Below, one piece after another: positions 49,663-58,748 of a DNA stretch of 64,000 nt. The stretch lies in the NCBI GenBank assembly GCA_022225965.2, contig JAKJXP020000062.1:186001-250000 (forward strand), written 5' to 3'. The notes beneath the pieces are model-generated. The model had not been told where the DNA came from, made no database searches, and worked only from the letters and a program-made list of their open reading frames with translations. A program made the position numbers and the translations under genes. Within the stretch, counting starts at the first letter, position 1. Each line of letters opens with the position of its first letter. Source of the stretch: Diatrype stigma. Its lineage: Eukaryota; Ascomycota; Sordariomycetes; Xylariales; Diatrypaceae.

Positions 49663-50520
49663 TCATCGGCGACCCCGACGTTTCCCGATGTTCCATCCCC
49701 AGGACCTCAGCACCTTCACCACTTTTGGTAGGACAGCGGCCGTCAATGGAACGCGGATGAAGATGAAGCTCTTATGCACAGCATAAGCAAGCGCTAATTG
49801 TGTCCCGAGACCTATTGGCGATCGTAAGCACTGTCCTCATGAAACGGACTGCACCATACTTACTGGCTTCTGCCTTGTTTCTAGCCTCTGCCTCCTCAAC
49901 GCCCCACGTCGCCGCCTCCACTTGCTCGCTTATCTCCTCATTTCCGAGTTGCTCTTTTTCTGCCTCTTTCAAAGCTTTCTTGTATTCTCTCCATCGGTCT
50001 TGTACTGACTGTGGTATCAATTTCTTCACGTTGGAAACCACGAAGTGTTCGATCTCGCCTTAGCTATGTCAGCGCCCTGCTCTCGTGAAGTACAAGCATT
50101 GCAGCCTTTCGACGTACCGATCTTTTCTGTGCCCACAACACGGACTAGCATGAAGCAGAAGGGGAAATCCAAGACACTCAGGGCTAGATAAACCCCAACA
50201 GCTGTCCAACCATATTCCCGTGATAGTTTTTTCAATCTAGCGCTTAGACCTTGAGCATTCCCTCCGGCCTTTGGCGCGGTTTTCGGGGCTCGAAGCCTAG
50301 GGCTGCTGTGGAAAGATCGTCGTGTCGCTCTGAAGAAATTATCCTTAGATTTCGGTGCGGAGCCAGGTAAAGATGCGCGTGGCAGCGCAGCCTGTGGTGT
50401 TCTAGTAACAAATGTTCTTCTCAATAATAACCCCTCCCATACCGGTGTAACTCGTGCGAATGAGGCTGTACCGGGGGTCCTGAGTAAAGGACACAACATG
50501 CGGAGGAACGACTGGGACAT
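49663..50520 (-). CDS. FAM210/DUF1279 mitochondrial inner-membrane protein
   Basis: Exons 50520-50118, 50058-49864 and 49793-49663 give 242 aa; introns of 59 and 70 nt are GT-AG and in phase. The arginine/serine-rich N-terminus (LLLRRTFVTRTP, ATRRSFHSSPRLRAP) is a typical mitochondrial presequence. Residues 97-129 carry the conserved DUF1279 start LKKLSREYGWTAVGVYLALS and a transmembrane helix. A charged helical insert follows, then the C-terminal block LAYAVHKSFIFIRVPLTAAVLPKVVKVLRSWGWNIGKR. Yeast NAT2 and animal FAM210A/B belong here; they influence mitochondrial translation and organisation. The last exon is short and easily missed, but it holds the best-conserved end. Confidence 0.9.
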
Positions 50521-51123
50521 ATTCAATGGCCGTTTGGTTTGAGAGGTGCCGAATACCAAGCGATTAAAGCAGGATGCAAATAACTTCGAAGAGCTTCGGT
50601 CGAGGATTTGGGGGCTTCGGGGGTGATGACGGTGCCGGCGTTCCCGGATTGTGTCGCAATAAGATCGTACGATGTGCTCAGCTGTGAGCAAGCAGGTGCG
50701 AAATCATTGACCTAGAGATACTGAACCCAGCAACAAATTTGCATTATCGTCGGTTAATGTCTTGGGTAATCCTGTTCTTGGGCGGTCATATCGGTGTCTG
50801 TCAATATAATATCGGGTCGAGCTGTCGATGACCCCAAAATGATGCGCACTCACAGGTCAAATTTTGGCAAGCTTACCTTGCCTCTGAGCTGTGATCAATT
50901 TGGTGGAGCTGCGTGGTGATACAACCAATGGCATGTGATTGGCTTCTAACACCTGCATCCATGGGAAGGCGGCCCGCCATGATTCCCGCCGGCCCCAAGG
51001 TTGTCCCGAGCCGGAAGCAGTGCAGCCCTGAGGTGCCACGGGCTGCACGGATGCCCAGGTGGTGGCATCGATAGGTACCTAGGTACCTACCTACTACCTA
51101 TGTACCTAGGTTCCTAGGTTCCT
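50521..51123. other. Intergenic, no gene seen
   Basis: Upstream of the DUF1279 gene. At 51072-51132 lies a short degenerate array of TACCTAGG/CTACCTAC units leading into the inverted-repeat element. Confidence 0.4.
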
Positions 51124-51381
51124 ACCTACCTTACCGCGCGGGGGGGGTTTTTGGAGACGGTCCCGGTGATCGATACGGCGCTAGGGACAGTTACAAAATT
51201 TGGTGCTGGTCTCCAAATATCCGACATAATCTCTAGGATCATAACCCATACAAGCCCATGCTAATACCTGGCCACCGTCACCGGACGGAAGTCACTATTT
51301 TACCGAATTGATCCCTAGGACCACTTTAAGTCCAAGACCGTTTCCGGCTGCCCAGACCGTCTGTATAAATCACCCACCCAA

Positions 51382-51513
51382 ATTACAGTACTGCACTTAC
51401 AATTGCACCTACAACTGCACCTACAGCTGCACACCTACAGCTGCACCTATACCTGTAATTGCACCTGTAATTGCACCTACAATTGCACCTACAATTGCAC
51501 CTACAATTGCACC
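51382..51513 (+). repeat. 12-bp tandem repeat, TGCACCTACAAT type
   Basis: About ten imperfect 12-bp units (TGCACCTACAAT, with AGC and GTAAT variants). Because 12 is a multiple of three, the array creates spurious ORFs. Confidence 0.85.
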
Positions 51514-51539
51514 GCTATAGCAGCGCTGCTGCAGTACGT

Positions 51540-51618
51540 ACATACAGCTGTATTGCTACAGCTGTATTGCTACAGCTGTATTGCTACAGCTGTATTGCTA
51601 CAGCTGTATTGCTACAGC
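51540..51618 (+). repeat. 14-bp tandem repeat TACAGCTGTATTGC
   Basis: Five nearly perfect copies, each containing the palindrome ACAGCTGT. Confidence 0.9.
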
Positions 51619-51709
51619 TGACCTGTACCGGCAAAACCTGGGCTGTAAGTGGCTATATATAAACAAATAAGCTAGGTGCTTGTATGTGACTGTGTGACTA
51701 GTAGTAAAT

Positions 51710-51776
51710 TTCTGATTGGTATAGTGGTTAAACCTTAAGCTATAAACCGTAAGTGCAAGGTTCGAATTCCGACCGT
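51710..51776 (+). ncRNA. tRNA-like/SINE-like Pol III sequence, degenerate
   Basis: A-box-like TGGTATAGTGG (51717-51727) and B-box-like GGTTCGAATTCC (51759-51770) have the spacing expected in a tRNA. The T-stem pairs poorly and I cannot build a proper acceptor stem, so it is more likely a decayed tRNA-derived sequence than a working tRNA gene. It sits inside the inverted-repeat element. Confidence 0.35.
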
Positions 51777-52098
51777 AAAAATAATCTTTATACTTAATAA
51801 CGTAATAATATTATATAATTAAATACTACTTATAATAATACCGTATAAATAAATTACCGTATAAATAAATTACCGTATAAATAAATAATAATATATATAT
51901 TTTTAAAAACTTATATACTGGTATAAGATTGTCTTTAAAATTCAAGATCGTCTTGAAAATTTAAGACCGTCCCTTAGATAAAAATCGTCTTGGCCGCTAG
52001 TCAGTCTTTTGAAAGTCCTCAATTAAGGACCGTCCCCACTGCTGGATTCGATCCCCGGGACCGTCTTTAAAAACCCCCCCCGCGCGGTAAGGTAGGTA

Positions 52099-52817
52099 AT
52101 TCAATATTGAACAGCTGTCCGCCAGCCGGCAGCGGCTCTATAAACATTGCGCTAAGATTGAATGATTCTCGTGGAATGGACCAATAGGGAACCTGTAAAT
52201 CATCCCCTCCTTCCCTTTCAAGACAACCCAACATTCACACATGGCGTCGGGGGGCCGAGGATTCTCAGAGAATGGCTGTTGGCGACGCTCCTAAAGTCTG
52301 GCGTTAAATAGGTACCTAAGCGATGGAATCACCGTCTTGCTTATCTCAGTCTTGCTTGCAATGGGCACAAGACTTCTTCGTCCTCCGATTTGTCGCCCAG
52401 TTGCTTGGTGAAGCCGCTACGAGGATTATATCTTTGCCGGCTATGGCGAGGGAGCTGCGGCGACTCGGTTTACGATAGACTAAGTAGGTACCTATGCTGG
52501 TTGATTATTCAAGCGCACCTCAGTCGACTAATAGATAATGCAATAATAACAACTTTCGATCACTTTCTCCTTTCTAACTGCACTGCAGACTGCAGCTTTC
52601 AGCAGCACACACCCTTTTTCAATTCAGGGCAATTACCTGCCTACGTGGATAGAGGTTTTCTCGCTCTTCCACCCATCCCGCACTATTTGCAATCATCACG
52701 CAACTTTGCAGTCAGAACCCATCATTTAGAATTCATCATTTGGTCGACTTAAACTCCAAGCAGCAATCACTGCCGACTTTCGTACTTCATCACTCAGGAC
52801 CGTACGCCCAATTCACC
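52099..52817. other. Upstream region and leader of the BTB gene
   Basis: A 120-codon ORF (52390-52752) overlaps this region but looks like chance reading of pyrimidine-rich leader DNA. No separate gene is supported. Confidence 0.4.
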
Positions 52818-54052
52818 ATGGCCAAGAACACGGTCAAGAACACGGCCAAGAACACGGCCAAGAACACGGCCAAGAACACGGCCAAGAACACGGCCAAGAA
52901 CACGGTCAAGACGAAGACGACGCAGAAGGCATTTCCCAGTTCCCTTGGAAAGGATGCAGATTCGGTTGCTGAAAACGAAGGAGGCAATTCCCAGTCCTTT
53001 GATTCCCAGTCCTTTCTAAAGGACGCAAATTCAGTTACTGAAAGCGAAGAGTAAGTCTTGTCATCATCGCTTTGCAATCTATCGGTCCTAACGCGGCCGT
53101 GGGCTGAACAGGTTCCTTCAGTCTGGAGCCTTCTCCGATGTGGCAGTCACCTGTGGTGACAAGACATGGAAGCTACACAAGATCGTCATATGCACTCGAA
53201 GCCTTTACTTCAAAAAGGCATTCACTGGCAAGTTCAAGGTAAGCCACATCACATAACTAAGTACCAGTCCTCGTCTGGTTTCATTTTACTGATATCCACC
53301 AGGAGGCAGAGACTGGACAAATGACAATCCACGGGCAAGACCCAGTTGAGATGGAGTGGTTGATCAAATTCATCTATACCTCTAAAGGTTCGTAGCCCTT
53401 TTGGGATTGAATCCAAGTAAACTGACCCATATATGTAGCAACCGCAAACCTGGCCACTCTCCTCTCCGACGATAGTTCGGTCATCGACGCTGCCACTCGC
53501 CTATTCAAAATCGCCGACTACTTCAGTGTCGACGACTGTTGTGACATGGCTGTGAAGATCCTTGAGGACAAATGCAGAGAGTGGGCTAAGAAGGTACAGA
53601 AAGCGGGTGGCGAGCACCTTTCAGATGGCTTCCTCACTGGTTTCTTCCAAGCAGCTGCAAGTGCATATTCTCAACCTGGTCCCTCCTTTCAACGTTTTCG
53701 GCATACTTTCGTCAAATTCTTCGAGTTTGCTGGATACGAAGTCTTGCAAGAGCCACGATTTGGCAAGCATCTCAAGAACGTACCCGAACTTTCTCATGAT
53801 GTTCTGATGTCCCTTGTGAAGGGAAATGGTCAGGACAAGGATGGTTGCATGGTTCTCTTTCTCAATCCTGTGTGCTGCAGTGGCTGCCTTCGCCAGTTGG
53901 GCACAGAGGCATTTTACCCTGTGACTTGGATTGCATATGACAAAGAGATTGTATATGATCCCGATACTAATCATTGGAAAGGGATTGGCCCTAAGGGACT
54001 TTGCGAGAGGTGTGTACTTCAACAACGACAACCCAAAGGCAATTTCGCATAG
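52818..54052 (+). CDS. BTB/POZ domain protein with N-terminal KNTA repeats
   Basis: Exons 52818-53050, 53112-53238, 53303-53387 and 53439-54052 give 352 aa; introns of 61, 64 and 51 nt are GT-AG and in phase. After the repeats and a Ser/Glu-rich linker, the BTB domain starts at about residue 78: FSDVAVTCGDKTWKLHKIVICTRS, then YFKKAFTGKFKE, then a MEWLIKFIYTS strand-helix and an ADYFSVDDCCDMAVKIL helix. BTB domains dimerise and often recruit Cul3 ubiquitin ligase. The C-terminal half is a fungal extension with a CCSGC motif and a CERC pair, perhaps a metal site. Seven tandem lysine-rich KNT units make the N-terminus strongly basic. Confidence 0.88.
52824..52907 (+). repeat. 12-bp in-frame tandem repeat AAGAACACGGCC
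   Basis: Seven units, nearly identical at DNA level (first and last with GTC in place of GCC), encoding KNTV-(KNTA)x5-KNTV. The near-perfect identity implies recent expansion. Confidence 0.9.
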
Positions 54053-55285
54053 CAAAGCTTTCTCTTTACTTGACCAGTTCAGCCCTGCCTGCGAACAGAC
54101 ACCTCGAGTCCCATCCTGAGGCTAGACTGCACATAGCTACATGAGCCTGGGTTTCTATCTTACTGGCAATGTAACCCTCTTCACCTGCCTAGTTCAACCC
54201 TAGATGCGAACAGACAAATCTAGTCCCATCCTGGGGTTAGACAGATAGCTACATGAGCCTGAATCCTCCATGTTACTTGCAAAGGTTGGGACTATTTACC
54301 GTATACACCAGAAGGGATCAAGTGACTGAGACGATAAGCATCTATAACGTAACGCAGTCCACAAGCGAAATGCGAACCCGAGCCACATTCTCGGCTCTTT
54401 TGCAACATACTGGCATGTTGCATTGTTATCATGCCGTGCGGGATATTCCTATTGACACCAGCTGAGAGTAGGCGTTCTCATCACCACCTATCCAAATGGA
54501 AGACCAGCATACAGTAAATCTATCTGCCTAGGTAAGACGGAATAGAATGTAAGGGAAGAAACCATCAAGCCGTTGGGCATAGCTCCGTAAGAACTCAACG
54601 CTGCCCTACTATTTGCGCAATACGACCGTCGAGATCATCGATTGGGGTGTGAGCCTGTCCAAACTATTGACAGGGCAACTTTTACGGTCCTCGAATGGTC
54701 GAAAGGCCCCCAATCAGTCGTGTATGGTACCTGTAGTCCTGAAAGCGTAGCATTATGCTTCTATAGTGTGTTACCACTGACTCTGGATTAACGAGATAGC
54801 CATTCAACCATTTGTCTTCAGCCATGGCACCGTTGGGGGTGTGGTTATGACTCGGGCCCGAGTATCCATGCCTTGAAACCTTGGTTTGAGCATCCCGGTT
54901 GGTTACCATGCATCTATTAAGACGGCCTAGGTCTTCTATGTATCTTCATAAGACTTGAACTAGATGGGAGAATGGAACTCGGGAAGCAACAAATGTCATC
55001 ATACCGACTACTCTAACAAACCCGGCCTCGCCATACATATGCTTTCTCCCGGTCACGAAATTCCAACAGTGTTATTTTGGTGTCCACGTTGCTATAGGGG
55101 CAACCACAAAGTTACAGACAGAGTGGGAAAGCCGTCGTGGAAAATAACACCCTCTGCGTGGTTAACCTTTGTTCTTGTACGTAAAACGCTCCGACTAGAA
55201 ACGCCGATTAAATGGCATGCTAACTATCCTGTCCAGGCATTTCTAATTTGAAACGCAGCTTGCTAATATTCTCGGCCGATGTCTC
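54053..55285. other. Intergenic between convergent genes, with a diverged duplication
   Basis: No gene seen. A direct duplication (about 54076-54168 and 54191-54282) lies just after the BTB stop. Confidence 0.45.
54076..54283 (+). repeat. Two diverged direct repeats of about 92 bp
   Basis: Both copies contain GTTCA.CCCT, GCGAACAGACA, AGTCCCATCCTG, TAGCTACATGAGCCTG and TTACT.GCAA in order, spaced about 115 bp apart. They lie in the probable 3' untranslated region of the BTB gene. Confidence 0.8.
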
Positions 55286-56128
55286 CTAGTTGGCACCGAC
55301 CTTCTTAGGCTCTCGAATCATAATAGCAACCTCGAACGGCTCCGGGCGCCCCTCCACCGCCCCCGCAGTGTCGAACCGCAAGACGTCCACCTGCCGGAAG
55401 CCCAGCTTCTCGTACACGGGCCGCCCGGCCGCGGTGGCCTCCAGGTACGTCCTCAGGCCCTCGGCGTCGGCGATGTTCAGCACGGGCACCAGCAGCGCCT
55501 TCGCGGCGCCCCGCTTGAAGTATCTCGGCGACGTGCAGAGCACCGAGAGACATAGCATGCTGCTGCTGTCCCACTTCTGCGACATGTCCACCATCGCTTG
55601 GAAGAAGTGCTGCACGACTGCCGGGTCCGTCCCCTCGGGGACGTCGACTGTCGATGGTGCTGCAGTGCCGGCGGCACCGCCACCCTCGATGTTGATTGCG
55701 GTCGCGCTCGTGGTGGAGGTGGAGCTGGCGGTATCCTCTGGCGCCTTGTTCTTCCCAAGCTCATGTCCATGAACATGGCCACTCTCTCCAGCACCAGCAC
55801 CAGCACCGAAGCCGACGCCGAACGCCCCCGCCGAAGGTCCCGAGGGAACAGTCCAGCGCGCCCAGGCGACGATCTCGTCGTCCGAGCTAGCGTCGACGAT
55901 CTTGAAGTGGCGCGTGGCGGGATCGCGCAGCTTGCTCCGTAAGCGGCGGCGCAGCCAGGCCACCTGGGCTGCGCGGTCGCGCGACCACCAGTATGTGTTC
56001 TGCGGGTCGGTCATAAAGGACTCGTAGTAGACCTCGGCCATGGCGTCGACGTCGGCATCGCTGGGCTGCGACACGACGAAGGAGGGCGAGGAGAGGAGGG
56101 CGGTGGGTGGGGGGAAGGGGAGGGCCAT
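55286..56128 (-). CDS. GNAT-family N-acetyltransferase (280 aa)
   Basis: Single exon, ATG at 56128. The N-terminal FVVSQPSDADVDAMAEVYYESF opening is typical of fungal GNAT proteins. The acetyl-CoA region is YFKRGAAKALLVPVLNIAD (residues 203-221), where RGAAKALL fits motif A (R/Q-x-x-G-x-G/A), followed by TYLEATAAGRPVYEKLGF (residues 227-244), the usual motif B ending. A low-complexity insert at residues 97-165 (Gly/Ala, then Ser/Thr) separates the two halves and is probably disordered. The substrate is unknown; relatives acetylate small molecules or antibiotics. Confidence 0.88.
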   Translation of the reverse strand: MALPFPPPTALLSSPSFVVSQPSDADVDAMAEVYYESFMTDPQNTYWWSRDRAAQVAWLRRRLRSKLRDPATRHFKIVDASSDDEIVAWARWTVPSGPSAGAFGVGFGAGAGAGESGHVHGHELGKNKAPEDTASSTSTTSATAINIEGGGAAGTAAPSTVDVPEGTDPAVVQHFFQAMVDMSQKWDSSSMLCLSVLCTSPRYFKRGAAKALLVPVLNIADAEGLRTYLEATAAGRPVYEKLGFRQVDVLRFDTAGAVEGRPEPFEVAIMIREPKKVGAN

Positions 56129-57029
56129 GGTTTTAGTTGAGGTTCAAGTTTAAGGGAGGACTATCAAATGGATATGGGTGTAAGTCGATACGTTTCGGTT
56201 GACATAGGTTGCGCCATATCCTGATACTCAAGTATATATAGTCTACATATGCCATGCATCAAAGGGGGCCCCATCTAGCCGGCCTGCCGAGCCGAGCATT
56301 ACGGGAGTGGTGCATCGTCGCGAACTACCCGCTAATGCAAGGCGGAATTCGCAATCAGGCGATGACTCAGCCCGGAGAAGTTGGCTGAAGACACAAGACC
56401 TTCCGAATTTTCTTTAGTGCGCCGAAGCCGAAGCCGCGTGTAATAGCTACAATACAGGTGTGCAGACTATAGTCGAGAAACAGTTCGGATACATATCGGT
56501 GTACGTATATTCTTCGTAGGTACTACGTAAGACAATTGACCAAATGGCGACGGCAATGGCGACGGCAATGGCGATGGCTGTGGTATTGTGTTATCTTTCC
56601 GCGAGTCGCAGTTGAGACTCATAAATCCGAGTATGACGACGCTATACGCCAGCTCTCCCTATCCATATCCATATGCGTAAGCCTGACCCACTCAACCATC
56701 GCATTTCCTACGATTGTGAATACGCCATTTAGGCATCGACAAATAGAACATCATTGCTGGTGCCTACAATCACAGCTTAACGTCTAGTTGAAGACGTGAC
56801 ACTGCGACCATAGGAGCTTCGTTATTGAGCATAGCGAATATTTATATGGACCGCTCATCAAGGCTGGCCGGTACGGTGTGTGAAATAGTAAGATCAAGGT
56901 AGTCAAGTAGGGTGATATATATATATATCTCAATGTTGTGCAGCTTGGACCAAGTCCATATGTTTATGCATGAACCGAAGGCCCGAGACTGAGTATCCCA
57001 AACACGTGTTTTTTAGGTAGGGGATCACG
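56129..57029. other. Intergenic, no gene seen
   Basis: A GGCGACGGCAATGGCGACGG microrepeat is at about 56546-56577. Otherwise short ORFs only. Confidence 0.45.
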
Positions 57030-57951
57030 TCAGATCTTCTCGCTGACCCAAATGGCACCCCGGCAACCGGCACGAATCGCACCAGTCAGCAGCCAGTGTG
57101 GCTGGGCCTTCTTCGCATCATGCTCGACCGCATGGTCTAGATGCTCCAGCTCCTCGTCTCGTATGCGCCTCAGCGTGCCCACGAGATCGCGGAGCTCATC
57201 GCCGACCTCGTAGCCCTCGGCCTCCCAGCCCTCGAACATCTCGAGCATCTTCCGGATCTGGTCGTTGTAGTGGCCCCCGATCTCCGTCTCCACGGCCTCG
57301 GTGCAGGCCATGGCGGCCTCGCGGCCCATGACGGCCGTGGACCACCCGAGCCCCGTCGCCAGCACGGACCAGAGCGGGTAGAGCGCCGTGGGGCGCACGC
57401 GGTGCTTCGCTATGAGGGCGTTGAAGGTGTTGAAGTGCACCTCCTCCTGCGCGTACATGTGCGACATCAGCGGCCGCAGGTGCGGGTGCGCGTTCACCAG
57501 CGGAGGCGTCTGCGCCGTGTATATCAGAGTGGCGGCGAGCTCACCAGCCTGGTTCACGCGGAGCTGGAAGCGGGTGGGTCTTGTCTTAGCTAAAATGGAA
57601 TGATGCTGCGCAAAACAGCAGGGCAGGCAGGTAGGTTCATGGAGTTTGGCTCGAGGGCTTACCTACAGCCGAATCGAGGAAGTCGCGCTGTTCCTTGGTG
57701 AGGGGTTTGCGCTTGGGCTTTGGAGCGGGATCGCCTGTGCCATCTGAAGCAATAGCGGCAGTGGCAGCTGACGGGGTGGCATTGGTTCTCGGGGTTGAAG
57801 AGATGAACCTTGGACTGCAACTGCGACTGCAACTGCGACTGCAACTGCGATTGCTAGCTTGGACTAACGCAGGTACGAGGAAGTCCTGCACAGCTAGAGG
57901 TGACTGGCCGTTCTGGCGCAGTAGGCGCAACAAATTGCGCGAAGGGAGCAT
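57030..57951 (-). CDS. COQ7: Demethoxyubiquinone hydroxylase COQ7 (CAT5/clk-1)
   Basis: Exon 1 57951-57667 (95 codons) and exon 2 57563-57030 give 272 aa. The 103-nt intron uses GTAGGT and CAG, giving the conserved join SALRVNQAGE; an alternative donor four bases on would add residues and fits less well. The N-terminus is a mitochondrial presequence containing CSRSCSRSCS from a 12-bp repeat. The di-iron ligands are all present: E103 (QAGE), E135 and H138 (EEVH), E187 (VETEI), E233 and H236 (EELEH). COQ7 hydroxylates demethoxyubiquinone on the matrix side of the inner mitochondrial membrane in ubiquinone synthesis. It should be active. Confidence 0.95.
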
Positions 57952-58748
57952 GACGAATCGTTTTCACGAATTGTTGTTGTCTCTGTTGCGATAGCTGGGT
58001 AAGAAACGGGTACCTGAGTCTAAAGGGTCATGATATCGGATCGAACGAGCTTCATTGCATAAAGTTGGCTAAGTGATGGAACTGGCTGGGCCTTTACGTA
58101 CTTGTGGTAAAGCTTGTGGTAAAGCTTGTGGAGACCTTCTTTTCGTAGCTTCCAAAGCTTCAGTCAAATAATGAAAGCATAAAATAACTATACCTACATA
58201 CATGTATAATAACTATGCCTATTTCGCACAAGGTACTTTGTGATGGGTTGCGCCTTACCCACTTGAGCGGCCCCGGAGAATAATAGCCAATCAGAACCGT
58301 TGGCCGTACCAGGAGCTAAATCAAGGCTGTGGCTTTCTGGCTTTCTGACTTTCTGAACAGAGCGCACCTGCATTGCGACAAAAGAGACTCCGTCCGTCTC
58401 AGCTTTCTCATCAACCTGCGCACCTTCCACCCGACCTACCTCTGCCTGCTGTGTATCTCCGGGGCCCTTAGTTAAAGCGCACACATGAATCTGGGGTGTT
58501 TCGATACTTCACACATAGTTCTCTCTTCTTTGACGATATACGTTTTGTACCTACAATCTTTTTTATCTAATTTATTTTCCATTTGGCCGTACCGACCCCA
58601 GAGCCTTTCCAACTCGCCGAAGCCACTTGCCGCCCCTTTCTGCATGCGTGTCTAATCAATCAGCCAATCTGCTCGATCTTTCCCGACAACCACCTCGCTA
58701 TCTCTTGCTATCTGGCTCTCTTGCTTCAGCTACCCGTACGCGCTCAAG
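57952..58748. other. Divergent promoter region between COQ7 and RTF1
   Basis: The two genes point away from each other across 0.8 kb. Pyrimidine-rich leader DNA precedes the RTF1 ATG. A tandem GTAAAGCTTGTG repeat is near 58108-58131. No gene seen. Confidence 0.45.

Larger units (their letters stand above)
51124..52098. mobile_element. About 975-bp inverted-repeat element with Pol III-like core
   Basis: The left end (51124-51167) and the reverse complement of the right end (52055-52098) match over 44 bases with only two GG/AA-type differences: TACCTACC, TTACCGCGC, eight Gs, five Ts, then GACGGTCCCGG. Target duplication is unresolved because the outermost bases are themselves inverted; a TA duplication inside the repeat is possible, as for Tc1/mariner or pogo elements. 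The interior has two tandem arrays, a tRNA-like A box and B box, an AT-rich ATTACCGTATAAATAA array (51842-51890), and GACCGTC repeats. No transposase is present. Confidence 0.7.

Noticed and set aside
51403..51662. Overlapping ORFs of 60-70 codons reading repeated Cys/Thr/Leu/Tyr peptides
   Set aside because: They are translations of the 12-bp and 14-bp tandem arrays inside the inverted-repeat element, not genes.
52035..52062. B-box-like GGATTCGATCC as a second tRNA
   Set aside because: No A box upstream at suitable spacing; part of the right arm of the inverted-repeat element.
52390..52752. 120-codon plus-strand ORF
   Set aside because: Lies in the leader of the BTB gene, no homology, composition like untranslated DNA.
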